In this document: piece after piece, positions 5,905-8,104 of the stretch | How the letters are laid out: each line of letters begins with the position of its first letter | Numbering within the stretch: position 1 is the first letter of the stretch | Assembly: GCA_002342205.1 (NCBI GenBank) | Contig: DDPN01000159.1 | Coordinates: 1 to 8,104, forward strand | Reading direction: 5' to 3' | Source of the DNA: Chitinophagaceae bacterium UBA2467 | Lineage (GTDB): Bacteria; Bacteroidota; Bacteroidia; Chitinophagales; Chitinophagaceae | DNA: 8,104 bases | Made by a program: the position numbers and the translations under genes | Notes under the pieces: generated by a model | Told to the model about the DNA's origin: nothing | Database searches by the model: none | Seen by the model: only the letters and a program-made list of their open reading frames with translations

Positions 5905-6791
5905 TTTTTGAACAATGGGTTTACTAATAGTTCTTTTGAACCCGCTTGATAAATGTAAAATCCTTCACCTGTCTTTACGCCCAGTTTTCCATCAGTGACC
6001 ATTTTTTGAAGAAGACCAGCTGCTTTATACTTTGGATTATTAAATCCTTCTTCTAATACATGCATAATCGAAAGGCAAACATCAAGTCCTATTAAGTCTG
6101 CTAATTGCAGAGGGCCCATTGGGTGAGCCATTCCTAATTTCATAATTGTATCAATCTCTGGTACGCCCGCTACACCTTCCTCCAAACTGCAAATTGCTTC
6201 ATTGATCATTGGCATCAAAATTCTGTTAGAGATAAAACCAGGAAAATCATTTACAACACAAGGCACTTTTCCTAGCTCTTTACTCATTGACACAATTGTA
6301 TCTGCAACTGAGTTACTAGTTTCGGGTCCTCTGATTATTTCTACAAGCTTCATGATGGGAACAGGATTCATGAAGTGCATTCCAATTACTTTGTCAGGCC
6401 GACTGGTTGCTTTAGCAATAATTTGAATTGGGATGGACGACGTGTTTGTTGCTAAAATGCATTCTGCTGCAGCAAATTGGTCCATTTGCTTGAAAATGGC
6501 CAGCTTGATAGACTGGTTTTCTGTTGCCGCCTCAATGACAATCGATGAATCCTTTACGCCTTCTTGTATAGAAGTTGAAGTAGTTAAGTTGCTTAACGTT
6601 TTTTCTTTCGCATCTGCGGGTAATGTCCCTTTGGTGATGAGTCGATCTAGGTTTTTACCAATTGTTTGAAGTGCTTTTTCTAGTTGTTGCGCTTGTACAT
6701 CAATCAATGTGACGTGCCAACCTGTTTGTGCAAATACCTGCGCAATTCCGTTGCCCATGGTGCCCGCACCTACTACCGACATCTTTTTCAT
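5901..6791 (-). CDS. 3-hydroxybutyryl-CoA dehydrogenase (3-hydroxyacyl-CoA dehydrogenase family)
   Basis: This 296-residue cytoplasmic NAD(P)-dependent enzyme interconverts 3-hydroxybutyryl-CoA (or related 3-hydroxyacyl-CoA) and the 3-ketoacyl-CoA, in fatty acid breakdown or butanoate metabolism. The N-terminal Rossmann fold has VVGAGTMGNGIAQVFAQ (6-22), and D31 at the end of the second strand suggests NAD preference. Catalytic residues are visible: S118 in ATNTSSIP, H139 in IGMHFMNPVP, E151 in KLVEII and N189 in FISNRIL. The C-terminal substrate domain contains GMAHPMGPLQLADLIGLD (220-237) and ends with KTGEGFYIY. Length fits single-domain enzymes of the Hbd/PaaH type, not the fused FadB type. 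No thiolase or enoyl-CoA hydratase is adjacent. It starts 5 bases after the preceding gene's stop, so the two are probably co-transcribed. Confidence 0.93.
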   Translation of the reverse strand: MKKMSVVGAGTMGNGIAQVFAQTGWHVTLIDVQAQQLEKALQTIGKNLDRLITKGTLPADAKEKTLSNLTTSTSIQEGVKDSSIVIEAATENQSIKLAIFKQMDQFAAAECILATNTSSIPIQIIAKATSRPDKVIGMHFMNPVPIMKLVEIIRGPETSNSVADTIVSMSKELGKVPCVVNDFPGFISNRILMPMINEAICSLEEGVAGVPEIDTIMKLGMAHPMGPLQLADLIGLDVCLSIMHVLEEGFNNPKYKAAGLLQKMVTDGKLGVKTGEGFYIYQAGSKELLVNPLFKN

Positions 6792-6796
6792 TCTTG

Positions 6797-7477
6797 TTAA
6801 TTTTTTCTTTTAAAGTCGCCTCTTTTCCAAGCTTGTATAAAATCTGCCCATGCAACAGGGTTTAAAATATTGATGGGTGGAGCTTGTCCTTGGTAAACTG
6901 CTCTGTTAGCAATTTTATTCATTTGCATTCGTGTGGCTTCACCTCCATCACCAGGAATACTTTGTAACAACATCCTGCGTGAAGCCGCATTCGTATTTTT
7001 TCGAGCAATTTCGTATTGGTCGTCTGGGATAGAAACATTCGCAAAGTCTCTTGCAAATTGCTCAGGAGTGGGACGGGGCTTGAGTACGGTAGCTGGTAAA
7101 TAGACAGTGTCTGCAACCATCAATTGTACAATGCCATATTGGTTTCCCACCAAGTCGCGAGGAATTTTAACTTTCTTAGCCAGGTAACTGACATGCGTGA
7201 ATTCTACTTCGTCTCCTTTTAAAACAACAATTGAGAAAACTCCTTGATTGTTCGAAAGCGTTCCTCGATTTTGCCCTTTTACCATAATGCTTACAGCCGG
7301 TATGCCTACCAGGCTATCTGCTGTCATCACTACTCCATACAATTGCACCACTGAATCCCTTGTTGATTCAAACTGTGCATGGGCAAGCAGGGGGCTAAGC
7401 AGAAGTGTTAAACAGCTATATCGTAATAATTTCAGCAAGGGCCCAAAATTAGTCAGTTCCTCGTTTCTACTCAACAA
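6797..7477 (-). CDS. Secreted carboxypeptidase-regulatory-like domain protein
   Basis: This is a protein of about 226 residues with no recognised enzyme motif. A hydrophobic signal sequence (about 14-32, LLKLLRYSCLTLLLSPLL) ends in AHA-QFES, giving a likely signal-peptidase I cut after residue 34. A beta-sandwich domain of the CarboxypepD_reg-like type follows (about 45-133), shown by LYGVVMTADSLVGIPAVSI, the GTLSNNQGVFSI turn and VEFTHVSYLAKK. This domain is common in Bacteroidota surface proteins. The C-terminal 90 residues resemble nothing I can name and end in a tryptophan-containing basic tail (NPVAWADFIQAWKRGDFK). No ATG occurs before the signal peptide; the start is a TTG at 7477 or 7474, supported by GGAGGAG just upstream. 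It precedes the dehydrogenase gene by 5 bases. Function is unknown; periplasmic location is inferred. Confidence 0.82.
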   Translation of the reverse strand: MLSRNEELTNFGPLLKLLRYSCLTLLLSPLLAHAQFESTRDSVVQLYGVVMTADSLVGIPAVSIMVKGQNRGTLSNNQGVFSIVVLKGDEVEFTHVSYLAKKVKIPRDLVGNQYGIVQLMVADTVYLPATVLKPRPTPEQFARDFANVSIPDDQYEIARKNTNAASRRMLLQSIPGDGGEATRMQMNKIANRAVYQGQAPPINILNPVAWADFIQAWKRGDFKRKN

Positions 7478-7481
7478 AATG

Positions 7482-7488
7482 CTCCTCC
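7482..7488 (-). promoter_or_regulatory. Strong Shine-Dalgarno that decides a TTG start
   Basis: On the minus strand this reads GGAGGAG, 4 bases before the TTG at 7477 and 7 before the TTG at 7474. It is the best anti-16S match in the window and supports a non-ATG start for the carboxypeptidase-regulatory-like gene. Confidence 0.55.
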
Positions 7489-7495
7489 GAATGGC

Positions 7496-7503
7496 TACCT
7501 TTG
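7496..7503 (+). promoter_or_regulatory. -7 promoter box of the mrp gene
   Basis: TACCTTTG is an exact TAnnTTTG match 21 bases before the ATG at 7525. No TTG is seen at -33. The 47-base divergent region (7478-7524) therefore carries this rightward promoter together with the leftward gene's ribosome binding site; the leftward promoter was not identified and may lie within the start of mrp. Confidence 0.55.
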
Positions 7504-7524
7504 TGAAGAATTTATCAAGTTGTT

Positions 7525-8104
7525 ATGACAGTAGAGAAGATTCTGGATGCGCTTCGAAACGTACAGGAACCTGATTTGGGCAAAGATCTCGTTACGCTCA
7601 ATATGGTGCAGGATATTGCGATAGATGGAAATAATGTGTCCTTCACATTGGTATTGACAACGCCGGCCTGCCCAATGAAGGACATGATGCGTACGGCCTG
7701 CGAAAATGCGATTAAGCTTTTGGTGAACAAGGCAGCTTTAGTGACGGTAAATTTTACCGCACAAACTACCTCAAAGCGTGTTGATGCGGGGGCTGTACTT
7801 CCTCAAGTGAAAAACATTATTGCTGTTTTTAGTGGGAAGGGTGGTGTTGGTAAATCCACCATCGCTGCAAACCTAGCGTTGGCACTTTCACAAGGTGGAG
7901 CCAAAGTGGGGTTAATGGATGCTGACATATATGGCCCCAGCGTTCCCATCATGTTTGGCGTTCGTGGTGAAAGGCCAATGATGAAGGAAGTGAATGGAAA
8001 AGGAGTGATTGTTCCCCTAGAACGTTTTGGCATTAAGCTAATGAGTATTGGTCTGTTGGTGGATGAAAAAAATGCAGTAGTGTGGAGAGGTCCCATGGTG
8101 AGCA
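7525..8104 (+). CDS. Mrp/NBP35-type Fe-S carrier ATPase, partial (C-terminus beyond right edge)
   Basis: The first 193 residues of a cytoplasmic P-loop ATPase of the Mrp/ApbC/NBP35 family, which carries and inserts iron-sulfur clusters. The N-terminal DUF59/MIP18 domain (about 1-85) includes DALRNVQEPDLGKDLVTL (8-25) and the conserved cysteine C49 in TTPACPM. The ATPase domain then begins with the deviant Walker A, FSGKGGVGKST (102-112), followed by MDADIYGPSVP (131-141) and the typical WRGPM at 187-191. Full-length members are about 350-370 residues, so about half is missing, including the CxxC cluster-binding motif. ATG at 7525 gives the expected DUF59 N-terminus and lies 21 bases after an exact -7 box. 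It diverges from the carboxypeptidase-regulatory-like gene. Family assignment is firm; the symbol (mrp or apbC) is not certain. Confidence 0.94.
   Translation, partial: MTVEKILDALRNVQEPDLGKDLVTLNMVQDIAIDGNNVSFTLVLTTPACPMKDMMRTACENAIKLLVNKAALVTVNFTAQTTSKRVDAGAVLPQVKNIIAVFSGKGGVGKSTIAANLALALSQGGAKVGLMDADIYGPSVPIMFGVRGERPMMKEVNGKGVIVPLERFGIKLMSIGLLVDEKNAVVWRGPMVS

Noticed and set aside
5917..5943. Possible hairpin GGGTT...AACCC just after the YigZ/IMPACT stop as a terminator
   Set aside because: The stem is only 5 bp with a long loop and no following T-run, and it lies within the dehydrogenase coding region.

Overview
This looks like an ordinary chromosomal window from a member of the Bacteroidota, probably close to the Chitinophagaceae. 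The evidence is moderate-to-low GC, TAnnTTTG-type -7 promoter boxes, few Shine-Dalgarno sequences, and protein families typical of that group: a NamZ/DUF1343 muramidase, a carboxypeptidase-regulatory-like secreted protein, an ExbB/ExbD pair and an Mrp ATPase with an N-terminal DUF59. The genus is an inference. I see no mobile elements, CRISPR array, tRNA or rRNA, and coding density is very high.

Layout. A NamZ/DUF1343 exo-muramidase gene, cut by the left edge, reads leftward from position 430. Diverging from it is a rightward run: an SlyD-like FKBP prolyl isomerase (528-983), peptidase T (994-2259) and an SPFH/band-7 membrane protein (2271-3218). After a short gap comes a proton-motive-force motor pair, an ExbB/TolQ protein (3257-3964) and an ExbD/TolR protein (3964-4362), with overlapping stop and start codons. 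Facing them is prmC (5213-4359), the release-factor glutamine methyltransferase. A compact divergent promoter region separates prmC from a YigZ/IMPACT-family gene (5275-5904). Facing that is a two-gene leftward unit: a secreted carboxypeptidase-regulatory-like protein (7477-6797) followed by 3-hydroxybutyryl-CoA dehydrogenase (6791-5901). An Mrp-type Fe-S carrier ATPase gene starts at 7525 and runs off the right edge.

How the genes relate. Most are housekeeping functions: protein folding, peptide turnover, translation termination, acyl-CoA metabolism, Fe-S assembly, cell-wall recycling and envelope energisation. I do not see a single dedicated system binding them together. The most unusual points are an exact EF-hand-type calcium-loop sequence just before the first membrane segment of the ExbB/TolQ protein, -7 promoter boxes only a few bases from start codons (suggesting leaderless mRNAs), and two convergent gene pairs closed by the same 4-bp TTAG stop overlap. 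No candidate for a wholly new system stands out.
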